NCBI GenBank assembly: GCA_011009095.1
Contig: VTPC01000626.1
Location: forward strand, 8,470-72,469
Length of the DNA stretch: 64,000 nucleotides
Direction: 5' to 3'
Origin: Ignelater luminosus
Taxonomy: Eukaryota; Arthropoda; Insecta; Coleoptera; Elateridae
How positions within the stretch are numbered: position 1 is the stretch's first letter; each line of letters begins with the position of its first letter. Positions 13,901 through 28,900 of this stretch are shown piece by piece. Made by a program: the position numbers and the translations under genes. Below the pieces are notes generated by a model. The model made no database searches. It saw only the letters and a list, made by a program, of their open reading frames with translations, and was not told the origin of the DNA.

Positions 13901-16900
13901 CAGACGCGCAGTATGCCGCGATGTTATCTTTCATCAGGATCTTGCAGAATGTGACCAGATCTGAGCTGCTTCTTTGTCTTTCTGCTGCCGCTTGCGTCAT
14001 AACGCGAAAACGTGGTGTGGGCGGCTCGGATATGGCGGCTGCTGCTGGCGATGACCTAGAGGAGCTTGGCGGCGACATACGATAGACTTCTACGATGACG
14101 CTATTGTGAGGTTAGGGTTAAGGTTTGATTAAAGAAAACACGTGGTTTGGGTGTAAAAGCATGGCTGAGGCGTAGACTGGAGGATTGTTGAAACGTTGAA
14201 TGATAAGAGGTGTTATGTCGGAGATTGTTGGAATGTGAGAGATCGTTCAACTGTGGGGGTGTAAACCAGGCCGACGCAAAATCATTCAGAGGTTCCTGTT
14301 TAAAACTCTTCATGCTATCACCAATGTTTCATGGTACGTCAACAACTTAACGCTGCATCAAGACCTCGACATCCCACCGGTCGACTATCTACCACCTACC
14401 AGATGCGTCTGCTAGGTCACGACAACGCCCTCATCGATAACCTGTATAGAAACGGACCACAGCACAGGCAACTCCAAAAAAGTTGGTCTACAGACCTCAT
14501 CCGTTAACATCACTTGAATCAGTAATAACATTAGAGGATGTTTTCCCTTTACGCCGCAGACTCGCATATCATTTACTAAATACTCTAAAGAAGACTGAAA
14601 AAAAAGTTGATCAGCAAACAGATCTGCTTTTTCTTAATTATGAATGGACATTGTTTGTATTTTTCATTTCTTAGTAGTAGTAGTTTCCTCTGGCTTTTGT
14701 TTTTCTTTGACAACATTTCGCATCTCTACTGAGTAATTGTTGCCCACCGTTACACTTCTCTGGTATTGTTCTAGGCATCTTTTTGAAGAATTCTAGTAAA
14801 GATTTCGGCTTTCTTCTCAGGTTGCTCTTTAGTTTATGATATCATCTGGATGAGCAAAGAGCAAAACACTTTAGAATTAATTCAAAATTAAACTTCCAAA
14901 AGGATCAACACCCACTAGCTTGCATGACGTAAATATGTTTCGAATGCATCATTTGCGCAAACAGGTCATCTTTTGTTTACTATAAATTAGAAAATGTAGG
15001 AACAAAGGAAACGTCTGCTGAAGTCATTTCAAATCGCTAATTGTTTTATCTTAAAACTTTAAGAGAGTAATTTAAAACAATTACAACGGATTGTTTGTAG
15101 ATTCTAAGAATAAATGATAAATTGAAACTGCAATAACTACACATTTAGTTAACTTTGTTAATTGGATCTTGTAAGAAATTAAATTTGAAACAAGAGAGTG
15201 TTTTGAAATATAGGTTTTTCTTAGTTTATGTTTGATAAAAGCACTTAACGATTTAAAGAAGTTTTTAAATCTGTTCCGAAAATCAAAACTTTATCAGAAT
15301 TCACAATTATTGATAATTTTCACTGAAGCAAGATTTTCATATGCGAAGACCTCGTTTCTAAATCAAACTTGAAAAGTCAGTGAAGCGAAGGTAATTCTTT
15401 TTAAACTCGGCTCGTTTTTTTCTTATATAAAAGATGGTCTGTGTATATATAAAATATCCTACCTGCACTTAATATAGTACAACAAATTCTAAAACGATAA
15501 ATGTTGCCCGTTCGTTAAGGCAATTCGATTAGTGAATTTTTAAAAAATGTCTTTTAGGTTTTATGAATTTATAAATTTACTTACGTTTTAAGAACACAAA
15601 AAATCATTTTAATGGAAAAGCTTTTTACGCCATTCACGTAATAAAATCTTAAGTTAAACTAGTTAACAGAAAAAAGGGAAAGAAATTCACACATAAGAAA
15701 CTCCGTATTACACGGAAATCTTTTATTATAAAAATGAAATATTTCTGACTCTGAACTTACCTTCTTCCTTTTAAAACCCAAACCTCTGCATCATTCTTTT
15801 CTGCACCCTCGCACAACAATACTCTTAATTAAATCTTTTCAGCACACACAGCACAAAAGCCGGAACTGGAAAGAAAATCGTTTATTAATAAAATTCCGTC
15901 TCAATTTAACTAATTTTCTTTTTTATTTAATATTCACAAGAATTTTCTTATTTCTGCCAGCTTTAAAAGAATTCCTTTTATCTTTTAGATCAGTGTTATT
16001 TGGAACATGCAGGAGCTACTTTATATTCAGAAAAGCAAATGTCAGACATATTTTCCGATTTAGGAGCAAATATTTATGGAAATCCACATGCGAACAAGTT
16101 AACAGAAGATCTTACTGATCAAATACGCTATGAGTATAGAATCTGTTATTTAAATATTTATGTTACACAAAACTTAATTTTTTTTATGTTTTAGAATATT
16201 ACAACATTTCAATACCAGTCCAGAACATTATACCTTAATATTCACTTCTGGTTCTACAGGATCATTGAAAATGGTAGCAGAAAATTTTCAATATAATGAA
16301 AATGGAACATTTGTCTATTTAATGGATAATCACACATCCGTACTGGGAATGAGAGAATATTCGGAAACTTCAGTGGCTCTACCTCATGAAGAAGCCTTTA
16401 AGATATTATCTTCTCAAGGTTATCAACGTAAACAAGAATCCGGTAGCGCAAATTCTTTATTTGTTTATCCTGCTCAGTGCAATTTTTCCGGAACAAAATA
16501 TCCGCTTTCTTGGATAGAAAAAGTGAAAAATGGAATTTTAAATGGCCACAATGGAATAAATCCTTCAGGAAATTGGTTCTGCATGCTGGATGCTGCATCG
16601 TTTGTTTCTACAAATTATTTGGATCTATCTGAATTTCAGCCAGATTTTGTATGTTTATCGTTTTATAAAATGTTTGGTTACCCAACTGGTCTGGGAGCAC
16701 TTTTAGTGAAAAATTCTAGTGCACATGTTTTGAAAAAGAAATATTTTGGTGGAGGGACTGTCTTTATGGCGTTAAGTTCAGAAAGGATACACGTTCCTAG
16801 AGAGAATTTGTATGAGAGGTAAGCTTGTTTACACATTCTACTTGTTGTGAATTTGAGGTGAGACAATAAACGTCTATGATAATTTATTATACTTGGCCCT

Positions 16901-19900
16901 ATTACTTTTTCCCTAAAGTGAACTGTTTTCGAGATACACAGTGTCAAAGTTTCATTTAAAATATCTTGTTTTTTCAATATTTCAAGAACGAGGCAAGATA
17001 TCGAAATGGAATTTTCCAGCGGCTTGTTACTCTAAGGTGACTACTGTTTTAGGTAGTTTTTTTGTTTGATATCCCTACTCCATTACTCTAAAACAAATTG
17101 TTACGCCACTGAGAAATTAAAAAAATTTTATTTTTGGAATCAACAATTGTTTTTAGCAAAAGGAACCCATCTTGCATTTTTTCCGTAAAATGCATCATTT
17201 TCGATTAAAATTTTTCAAAACCTCTCAAATTTGGCAGCCTATGGTTAGGTCATACGTCATCTCAAAAACACAATGCCATTATTCGCATTGCATTCCTTGA
17301 TAAAAAGTAAGCGTTTTTTGTCATATAACTTTTCTCCTTAAAGTGCACCATGCATTTGCGAGATACAAAGGATCACATTTAATTTAGAATTTTTCGTTTT
17401 TAATGAAACTTAGATGCTCTGTATCTCGGAAACAGTGCCCTTTAAGGAAGAAAGCTATAAGACGAAGAAGGTTTCTTCTACTGCTACCTCTTCCCTTTAC
17501 ACTCCCTTCCAACACATCTCTCATCAAACCATCCTATCTTAAAACATGTCCTAACCAATTTCTTCTCCTTATGTTAATTGTTTCCAACATTGATCTTTGC
17601 TCTCCAACTCTTCTCAGCACTTCCTCATTTCTAACTTTATCCTTCCAGTTGATGTTTAGCATCCTCCTTCAAAGCCATATTTTCAGCACTTCTATTCTAT
17701 TCTTATCCTTCTTCCTCATAGTCCATGTCTCATACCAGTACAACATTACGCTCCATACAAATCATTTTGCTATTCTCTTCCTCAGCTCCAGCTCCAGCTT
17801 ACTTTTCAAGATCCTACTCATCTTCCTGTACTCCTGTTTCTCCATACCAGTTCTTATCTTTATCTTATCAAAACTACCCCAGTTGCTTGTAATCTCTGTT
17901 CCTAGATATTTATACCTCGTTACCTGCTCTAACTTTTTTTCCCTTGACGTAAACCTCCATGTTTGCATCTTTGCTTTTCTTACGATTTATTCTTAATTCG
18001 TACTTTCCTTTCGTCCTTTCAAGCTGTTTCAACATTTCTATCAACTCCTCTGTACTTTCTGCAAAAAGATCTTGCCGTCAGCAAACCAGTTGCGTGTAAT
18101 TATTCTTTTTCCTCCAATTCTAATTTCAACAATTTTTTGCAGCATTCTGTCGCTATTTCCTCAACATACATGATGAAAAGAGTAGGAAAAAAACATTAGC
18201 CTTGTCTTGTTCCTTTGCCAATTTCGAGCCAATCCATCATATTTTCTCCAATCCTAGTGACTACTTCCTGTCCCATATACAAATTTCTAATCAGTCTTCT
18301 ATCATTTCAATCTACTCTTTTATCTTTCAATATTTTCATTAGCTTTTCATACAGTACGCAATCAAAAGCTTTCTCTAAGTCTACAAAGCAGATGCTGAGG
18401 CTTTTTCCCTTTTCCACATATCTTTCTCCAATTGTTCTTACCACCATAACTGCCTCTCGCGTTCCCATTCCTTTTCTAAATCCAAATTGTCCCACATGTA
18501 TCACCTCCATCTTCTTTATCAGTCTCCTGTTATTTTCTTAACAATATCTTTGCTGCATACACCACCAGACTTATCGTTTTCTGTTCCCCACACCTTTTTG
18601 CGCCATTCTTCTTTCCCAGTGGTATCATCACTGACTTCATAAACTCCTTTATCCATTCACTACTCTGGTATATATCATTGCACGAGGTAGTTAATTCTCT
18701 TAAACGTTCTTCCTGTAAGCACTTCAATAGGTCTCTGGTATATCATCAACCCCCGCAGCCTTACCATCTTTTATATTTCTCATTGCAGCAATTATTTCAT
18801 CCTCCAAAATAACTGGGCCGATGTTATCCATATCTACCGCGGCCTCCAACTCTACCTTCACCTCAACTGGTTTCTTATTTGTTTCATACAAATCTTGCAT
18901 GTATTCTCTCCAACGTTGCAGCACTTGTACCTCACCTTTCAACAAGAATCCATGCTCATTTTCTATTTCCTTTCCATATCTGCCTTTTTAATCTGCCGTC
19001 CCATGAAATATCTTTTATTTTCTTATACACAATGTCATGTTTCCCTAACCTCACAAGCTCGTCTATTTCTTTACACTCATCTTCTAACCATTTCTTTCGT
19101 GCTTTATCAGTTTCCAACCTCAACTTCGAATTCAGTTTTCTATACAATATTCTTCCGTCTTCATTATTAATGTTCTTATACTTTCTTCTGTCTTCCATTT
19201 TGTCCAACATTTATGAGTTATCCAAAGCTTTTTGATCTTCCTATCCTTCTTGTATCCTAACTCCTCTTCAGCCACTTTCTTTATTCTAAACTTAATTGCA
19301 TCCCACTTTTCATTTGGACCGCCATCGCACGCTTTTAGCTTCCTTATTCCCTTTTTGATTTTGTAGCCAATCTCTACCTTCTCCATACCTTTTAGTTTCT
19401 CCAAGTCCCATTTCCTTACACATCTTGCAGTCTTTCTCTCTTAAGTCTCATGCTAACCTCTGCCATTTGCAGTACATGGTCGCTGTTTATATCGGCTCCG
19501 GGGAATTCACACGCATTCTTAATACCATTTCTAAACCTTTTTTTCATCAATATAAACTCTATCTGTTTCTTGTATAAATCTCCTGGAGATCGGTTGGAGA
19601 ACTGTTTTACCTCCGGAGTTATTTTTAGTATGCGAAGGCTTTATGGTGTTTTTTTCTCCTTCTACGCACAATCTTGGTATACACTAGTGGGTCTTTAATG
19701 GGGTGGTTTCCCGTTACCTTCCCCATTCTAATGCCGTTGGTCTTGGTAGACTCATTTGCCTTTGGAGGCAATTGCTCAACAGAGTGCCCCTTCTTCAGCC
19801 CGCCCTCTGCTCCCCGAGGAGGCCGTTGGCACTTGGTAGAGGGTTGATTTCTTATTCCGAAAGTCCCTCGGTGTCATGTCCTCGTTAGTGAACACAAATT

Positions 19901-22900
19901 GTACCGCATAAAGGTGAGTGAGTCCATCCTAACTCCTTACAACCCTACCATAGGCTGCTGAAGTTGTGAGGTTTTGCATAATTCAATTTTACTCAAAAAT
20001 GGCGCATTCTACGGAAAAAATGCAAGAGGGGCTTTTTTGCCAAACTGATGATTAAGTTTTAGTGGCGTAACAATTTCTTTTAAAGTAATGGGGTAGACGC
20101 CCCCCTCCCAATATCCTGCTTCTGTTAAGGATATCAAACAAAATGCTACCTAATAGTAGACATTCTAGAGTAACAAGCATGTACTTCCTTCTTGGAATAT
20201 GGTGATATTTTAAATGAAATTTTGACATCCTGTATCTCGAAACCGGTGCATTTTAAGCAAAAAAAGTCATAGGATAAAGTAAGATTGATCTCTGGCAAGG
20301 AATGCGCCTGCCAAACATTTGCACTCATTTTGAAAACACCCTGTATGTTCACAGTAAAAGTTCAATGTAACAAAACAAACGTACGCTTAACAGTAATTAG
20401 TAACAGTTACCGCCATATAAATGTAGAATCTCCATACTTGCATCTGACTACAAGACATATCACCACCAGGGTTGTAGAAAAGCGACTTTCTCTAGTTTTA
20501 ACCAGGTCAGTGGTCAAATTTAATACGGGTGGCGCTAGGAAATTTTGGGGTGACTTGGGTTTTTATGCGTCGAGGATTATGTCATGCCGCAACGGCTATA
20601 AACGCTGACGGGAATGTGGTATAGTCCTAGGGGTAACTACAATGCCTTCAATTCCAACTCTGTGATTCCCAAGACTGCATCCTTCACGCGGTGCGCTTTT
20701 TAAACAAAACTCGCTGGATCTAGACTAGAGGATCAAAAACACTCCCTTAACTTTAAGTTGTTAGGGACTGTATGCCAAAGGGGTAAATGACAAGAGAGTG
20801 GGAATATTATCAACGGGGTCTCCGAGACACCAGGCGACCTTCCATGTAGCAGTAAATGGGACTGTGCCGGTGTGAACTTTTATTTATTGGGAATTAAAGA
20901 ACTAATACGAAGGTGAACAATACTGTCACGATAACACAAAAGTACGTTGTCAGAATTAATCAGAAGGTTGTAAAATCGTCACATCTAAAGATTTTTCAGC
21001 TCTGGCAACTGTGGATTCCAGCTGCTATTTAACTCTTTTTATTTAAAATCATTTGTTGGTTTACGGCCTTACACAATAGTGTATCTTCTAAAAGTAGTAT
21101 TTAAACAGTTAAAATCGAACAAAGACCATTTCAAGAATTATACCGTCGCTATTGGCGACCAGAGCCGGCTCAAAGCATGTCAGCACCTTAAAGCAAAAAT
21201 TGTTTATACGCTTTTACCGTAGGGAATCCCCTCGAAGGCTCTAAATCAAATATGTGGGTCCTTTTTAAGACTCCAGAAATGATATAATGGAGGATTCTAA
21301 GACGCCTAACGTCCTGAACCGACCCTTTTAACATCGTTATTAGAAATTCCAGACAAAACCATCAAATTCCCTGACTTTTATCTATATTTCCCTAATTCCA
21401 TGAATTTTTCTCTATTAAACTCTTTCCCTGACTTTTCCAGGTTTTTCCTGTTTTCCCTGTTTTCCAAGCGAGGTCGAACCCTAATATATATATATATTGA
21501 CCAATATATTATTTTGTACTGAACCGCTCCAAAGAATTGTCGTACTAACTTGAACAGGCATTGTTTTGTAGTGACCCAGGCAAATATTATTCTCATGCTA
21601 AACCAAAGTGATTTGCTTAGGGGTCCATTAATCATAATAGTGTATACTTTTCGATATAGTCGTCTGTTTAATTAATTGCGTAATTTCTTCAAGAATTTCT
21701 GACAAATGCAAATATATTACAAGCTGCAATTTGTGATGTAAGATCAGACATTGATCATATATGTTAAATAAATAATGTTCTTATAGAAATTTTGGCTTTT
21801 AGGAAACCAAGAGGAAATAATTGTCTTTCTGCTGAACTTGTGCAAAGTAAACAAGCAATCATGAAATCAAGTTTTTCTTTCCTTAACAAGATATTGATTT
21901 ACTGCACTAATTCGTTCAAAATCTTGGAGTTTCCGTCAAAATACCTTACTCAATTTGATTTTGAAAATATGCCCTCTAGAGAATTCTCAACTTTGTAATA
22001 AAATTTTCTTACATGTAAATGCGGAAATTCTAACTGAGGATCATCTGGAAGCGTCTGTTTCCAGAGAAATGTCTAGTATGTGTATTGTCTTATCATAAAA
22101 ATAACTCGATGTTCTAGCAAACCAAGCCCAAATCAAGAATCGCTTGGCCTCTCTGTTTAATAAGTTCAAAGACTTCTCAGGTCTATATACCACTAACTAA
22201 CTCAATTAAAACGATAAACGTTGGTGGACAAGATTATTGGGGAATTCTGGAACGTAATGCTATAAAATTATTAAAGAGAAGATGATAGCTATGAGAACAT
22301 AGAGGAGACACTAAAAGCTTTTCAGCAGTAGCAAGAGTACTTGTAAAAGCAAAAAATCACAAAGGAACAAATAACAACACAAGAGATGGAGAAAATACTT
22401 AATTCAATTGAAGAAATGAAAGAAAAAGCAGAAATACGAGAAGAATTTCAAGAGGCCGAGATAAAATAAAAAACGTTACGTCAAGAATAAGAATAGGATC
22501 AAAAGCAACAAAAAATGTAGAACAGAATTGAAGAACTTGAAGAAAATATTGGAAAGTCAAGTAAAAGAAAAGAAGAAGAACAAACAGAGGCAAAAGTCTC
22601 GAACAAAATATTCAAGAAATAACTGAAGCCAAAATGGGGATCGTGCCCGTTTCCCGTCTTGCCCATCCAAATCGGTTTACATATTTCTCTCAAAAATTGC
22701 TAGCTTTCCCTTTTTCAAATTGAAACCCAATGGTTCAGAAACAAGAATGACAAATACTTGTCGGTAATTGCGGAAGATGAATCAGAAACTGCCTTGGCAA
22801 TCGTCTCTAGTGGATCTTTTCTGTGCAGATAAATCTATCAAGCAAGCAGATACATCTATTCAGGAAATATTCCTGTTGAGTGCAACTACTCCATCAATGC

Positions 22901-25900
22901 ATTTTCTGCGATTGCAGCTCGCCGATACTCATTACCAAACAACAAAGTCACCTGTTACAGGCGAATGGTAAATAACGCTTTCTGATCTCATCGTTGTAAG
23001 ATTTTATTAAGGGCCCAAACACACTGACGACTAACGGCTGCTTTCTGTAAGTTGTGTGGAGAGAAAAGCATATGACATCGATTCCATGCTCTCGACAAAA
23101 CTGTTTTCAATAACTTGTGGCTTGTGTACTTATCAGATAAGAGAAAAACCTCTTTTTCCTTTGAGAACTTAACAAGAGTTATATACACAAAGGGGAGATT
23201 AATCATAACGTGAAGTAACGGTGGTCGGAGTCGTCATCTAGATTGATGTTATTGGGATGTTTTGCTTCCTTGGTCCTTTTAGTGTGATAGAAAAATGATT
23301 TTAAAATAATAGACGCATCTTCAAACAACATCTTTTGCTCTGTTTCGTGTTGATGTTCGGCAACAACAGATGTTAATATGCGGCCTGACCTTATACACTG
23401 CTTGTGTTCGCAATGCGGGTGTTAATCGAGCAACTAGTTTCTTAGATGTGTACTGATCCATGGAAGCATGATATGCTGTGCACTCCTTCAGTTGAAGTGT
23501 TGGGCGTTTATCTTTAGGAGAAGGTAGGAGTTGTGAGATTTCTCTGATGGGCCTAAAGACTGTTTTGACTCTGCTTTACTTTATGAATGTGTGGTAAGAA
23601 AGCAGTTGAGATGGTGTAGTTGCATTCAGAACAGCCTTTCTTTTCTAAGAGGATTAAGGCGTTGCTTGATAGTCCTGTTTATGTCTCGTTTGTTCTAACC
23701 ATTGCTTAGACGACTGCTCCGGATATGTTTTAGTTCCCCTTGGATGTTGATGATGAACGAGTGAGTTTATCACAGATCGCTTTTGGGCCGGATGGTAATG
23801 AGAGTCGGCATGAAAATATATGTTGGTGGTGTAGGTTTACAGTATACCAAGTGACCAAGGATGCCGTCGCGTAGACGAGTAGCGAAAACAGAAAATGTTC
23901 CATGATGAATTTGACCTTTGGATGTTTCTTGTTTAGATGATTAAGGAATCGAGAGAACGTGTAATCCATCCGACCATACGATAAAGGTGTTGTCTACGTA
24001 TCAAAACCAAACTTTTATACTTGTACTCGGTTAATTCTAGAGCAATTATCTCAAATTATCTCCATGAAAATATTCGCAGCTACTGATGACAGCGGACACC
24101 CCATCGCAGCTTCCGAGACTTGTTGGTAGAATTCACCACAAAACAAAAAGTAAGTTGAAGTCAAGCATTTTTCTACTGTATTCACCAGATCTATTGCTTT
24201 TCCATCGTGACTCAACAATTGAATACTGGCCACAAAGTCAGGAATAAAAACTTTAGTGAAAAGAGAGGTCACGGGTCCAGGGTGAGTTCGGATATCAGCT
24301 GAACGCAATGTAAAATGATTCTTCCTGCTTTTTCCTTTGTTGTACGATCCGGCTTTTTCTTCAATACCGTTTGGTCGAAGGTATTCTGAGCTAATCTTTT
24401 CGAGATGAAGCCAATTGTTCGGTAACGAAGTACTGGCCAAGGGCAGATAGAGTTGTGAAAGCTGCCGAAAAACTAAAAGTTCAGATTACGTCTGATTTGC
24501 TTAAGGCGTACGCAAAGAAAAGCTAAGCTGGTGCGAATGAGGATGTTCTTCAGAAATTCTTTGTCGGAGATTTAGGAATAACTTTGTAATCTCGAAAACG
24601 AGAAAGAAAAGCTAATATGCACCAAAGTTTAGATTTCTTGGGTCGAAGTTTACCGAAAGTAAAATGGCGAAAAGTGGATATCCTGAATGTTTGTGAATTT
24701 TCAGCGCTTTCCTTATCTTTCCGTTGTAATATAAAGATGATTTTGAAACCAATTGCATTTGTACGCCTTTAAGTGACTATGAAATGTAATGTAGGGCAAG
24801 AAAGTAAGTAAAGTTCTCATAGATTTAAAACGCTTAGGTTTATTTAAAATTCCGTGGAATTTAGCTCCCATTTAAGGTACGGATATGAGACCGTATACAG
24901 AATTTCCGTTTACGAAGACAAAATAAAAAGTTATCATGCATCAGTTTCTTACCAAGTAGATGCAACATTGATATACAGAGGGAAGAGAGATTCCCCAGCG
25001 CATCCGACCATATTGTAAGACTCTTCTTCTCTTTCAGTTCTCTTCTTGAAGTTATCTAGAGTAGAGGGGTGCGACTCAAGAATTGTTATGTTTTCAATGT
25101 TAAAGTTTAACGGTATGGATTATTTAATAACAAAGAGTATGTTGTCGAAAATTCCCTCCAGATCTGGTGGCAATAACAGCAACTGTTGTAGGTAGATGTT
25201 TCGTTTCTTTTTGGATTATCAGCAAAGAAGGTTTGGAATGATTTTTAGAATATTCAGTAGTTTTGCTATAGCCTGTCTGACTATCAACGAATTCAAAGCT
25301 AAACAATAGCAATCTGTTCACGTGACAGCCAGTAAGATATCATCCAAATTTGCTTTCACATTTTCAAAGAAAGCGTGACACAAACAATAAATTCTAATCG
25401 AGCGAGGCTACAACCAAATTCTTGAATTCAAAATTTTTTTTATTATTAAAGGTTTGAAGATGGCACGTTACCCTTCCTCTCAATTGTATCATTACGACAC
25501 GGTTTTGCCACTTGGAAACGACTTCGTTTACGTATCGTCGACATATCACGACACACATTTGCACTAGCCCAATATGTCTTTCAACGTTTAGTTAGATTAC
25601 ATCATGGAAATGGTAAACCGGCAGTCGTTTTCTATCACGATACCGATTTTCAAGATGTGAACTCTCAAGGTGGTATAATCAATTTCAATTTATTGAGGCC
25701 TTCTGGAGAATTTATTGGATATGCTGAGGTAAGGTTTTATTTCACATTAATGAACCTTATTGATTTCTTAACAGAAATTTTATCTTTTTAGGTTCTGCAT
25801 ATATCAAATTTGTATGGTATTCATTTAAGGACGGGTTGTTTTTGTAATCCAGGTGCATGCCAGCGGCATTTGGGATTGACAACGAATGATATTAAAAATC

Positions 25901-28900
25901 ATTTCAATGTAAGAATGACGTACTTATTAGTATTTGGTTGGTGTAATGAATCTTTTTAGGCAGGACATGTATGCGGAGACCAAAACGATCTAATTGATGG
26001 TTACCCAACTGGATCAGTTCGCATATCATTTGGATACATGTCTACAAAGAAAGATGCTGATACCTTTTTAGATATGGTAGAAGAATGTTTTGTAACTAAA
26101 CCCATTATAAGGCAAATACCAGTTGGTTGGAAGACCCTTCAAGAAAAAGCACAACAAAAATTCAAAATTGAAAGAAAAAATCATGACAAAACCTGTATAA
26201 ATAATGATTTATTAGTAGAAGCAGCTTTAATGACTGAAATACGTAACTGTGATATAAATAGTGATTCTAATCAAAATGGTATATTGAAACAGATTTTTAT
26301 ATATCCTGTAAAGTCTTGTGCAGCATTTAGTATAGATGAAAGTTGGGAATTAACCAATACAGGATTTAAGTATGACAGGCAATGGATGATTGTAAATGCA
26401 AATGGTGTGTGCGTAACACAGAAAAATGATACACGCCTATGTTTAATAAAACCAAAGATCAACATAAATAAGAAAGTATTAGAAATGCATTTTGAAGGTT
26501 AATCATTGGTTTCAAGGTAAGATTTTTATTTTTAAAGTGTTTATTTGCAGGTGAATCGGTAATGAATGTTCCTTTAAATATGAGTGCAAGCAAAATTAAT
26601 TCAGTATGGCCATTAAAATGTCAGAGTAAAGTATGTGGTGATAGAATACAAGGTTGGGATTGCGGAAATGAAGTGGGAAACTGGTTAAGTGAAGTTCTTG
26701 GATTGCCCGGTTTGCGGTTGCTGAGACAATGTAATGATGACAATGGTATCAGTAGAAGCTCAAAACAAGGTTTGATATTAATACTAGTTAATCTATGGTA
26801 GTCTACTTTTTCTTTAAGCGTTTATAATTCTGTGACTTACAATGGGTTACATGGTAATAACTATATCAAAGCTATCTAGTACATCTTTCAAATATCAAAA
26901 CAAAAAGACCATAATTCATCACCAACTATTGATGTGATTGGCAACGCCCAACTAGAAATAGCCGTTCCAAAACTCAATACGTTAATACAAGGTACAGAGC
27001 ATTATTCTAAAAAAGGGACTAAACAAGATATTGAATTGTAATAATCAAAAATTTGATCTAACACATGAGCTCTCTTAACTAACCTGAACCTCTATTTTGC
27101 TGCTGTGCAGCTTCATCGGTTCCCTTCGTTTAAATTTCTTAGAAAAAATTAATCTAGTTGAGAATTAAACTTTGCTTTCCACCAAGTTGCCTGCAATGAT
27201 TCACTAGCCTATTCAAGCAAGTTACCTTGTGGACGCATTAGTCCACTTACTGCTCCTTCGCCGACAGTCAGTTCGGCTAATTTTCTTGAAGAAGCTAATC
27301 TGGCTGAGGATCAGGCTTTTTGCTCTTCACCAGACCACCATTTAACTAATCTAAATTGCCTTTTGCACTCGAAGGCCAAATTTTATGCCCTCTATCTTTC
27401 TGTTTGTTCTTCTACTGGCTTCGTTGCCCTTCCTTTCTAAACATTCTCATAAAACCCATATGATTAAAAGTTTGGATTCACTCTCCCTGAAACAACCTGC
27501 GCTACTCTTAACTATCGGAGCATGGCTGGCGTTAGGGTATTCTGCGCCTAACAGAAGGCAAGATCTCTTAAGGCGCGGCGCCGTTTGGTAGACGGGATTG
27601 TACCTTTAATGGCAGTGCAGCACCTAGTCAATGTGGCACCTACGACACTGTTCCTTGCACCGGCCCTAGTATAAACTCTACTTAACATAATTATTAAGCA
27701 TACAAATATTAATTTAAATTAATGCTAACCGTCCTAGTCTTCTTCAAACGTTCTCCATCAACTCTTATGTATATCTGCTGACTTAAAGAATTCTATGCCT
27801 TAGTTGCCCGATTAGGGCTAACAAAATCTGTTGCCTTGATATTCCTAAAAAAAGTACTCTCAATTCCGCGTTTATCCGCCTTTTCGTTGCCGTGAATCCA
27901 GCTGTGCCCAGGAACCCAGACGAGACTAACTTCCTTTGCTGCGGTAAGCTTTTCCACGACGTCTGCGCAATCCTGCATAAGACAATTTCTTTTCTTTGCT
28001 GCGCAGGCCGCTTTTAGTGCGGCCTGAATGTCGGAACAGATATGTATCTTTTGCTCCATTATTCTCGCATCTTCCCTATATGCCAACGATAGAATGGCTT
28101 TAACTTCAGCCTGGAAAACCGTGATATGCTTTTCTAGAGCAAAACTTTTCTATACCTGTGGGTTTTCCTAGACAGATCAGGCGTTACAGCTTGCAGATCC
28201 AGTAGGCTATCTGAGGGTTGATTCCCTAGAGGCTTCCTATCACCTAGCGCTGTCGACTTGGTGATTACCTTGTCGACATGTGACTTCCAACTTAATCGCC
28301 TTACCAAGGTCACCTCTAAGTACTTGACCTCCTGCGCGAGCGGTAGAAGTCCACCGTACAATATGGGTTCCCTTAAACCTTCCGTGTTCTTTCTCTTGGT
28401 GAAGAGAATTACTTCAGTCTTAGATGGATTGACGAAGTGGCCGTAATCATTACATCATTTTTCTATGATCCTGCAGGCCATTTGTATTGGTTGCAGACGT
28501 CTTTGAAAATGCGACCAGTGACTAACACTAGCCCGTTATCTGATAAGCGCTGCAAGAGACACCAGAGATAGGATAAGAAGCTGCTGCCCTGAGAGTAGCC
28601 TCCCTGTATCCCCATGTCTACATGACAGTCTCCTACAGCAGCTTTAATGCTTCTTCTAATGCAGACTTCAACTAGCTAATCAATGTGGGTATCACATTAC
28701 TAGTCAATCCATATTTTTATAGTTCTAGAATTTGCATAAGCCGAGCTGGCCTTGATAACTTAAAGCAAAAGCAACTATTAATAAGAAAAACTATATCAGT
28801 TTGACTCGATCTACAGGGTCTGTTTGAAAAGTATCGGGACTACATTCATGAAAAAAAATGCAGATATACGCACAATGGGTTAAACTTTCTCAAAATAACA

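Noticed and set aside
17403..19235. Several leucine/serine/phenylalanine-rich + strand frames that look like membrane proteins
   Set aside because: They are reverse-strand readings of the LINE ORF2 on the - strand; the apparent hydrophobicity comes from complementing lysine/glutamate codons. The same applies to 7317-8735 and 33791-35460.
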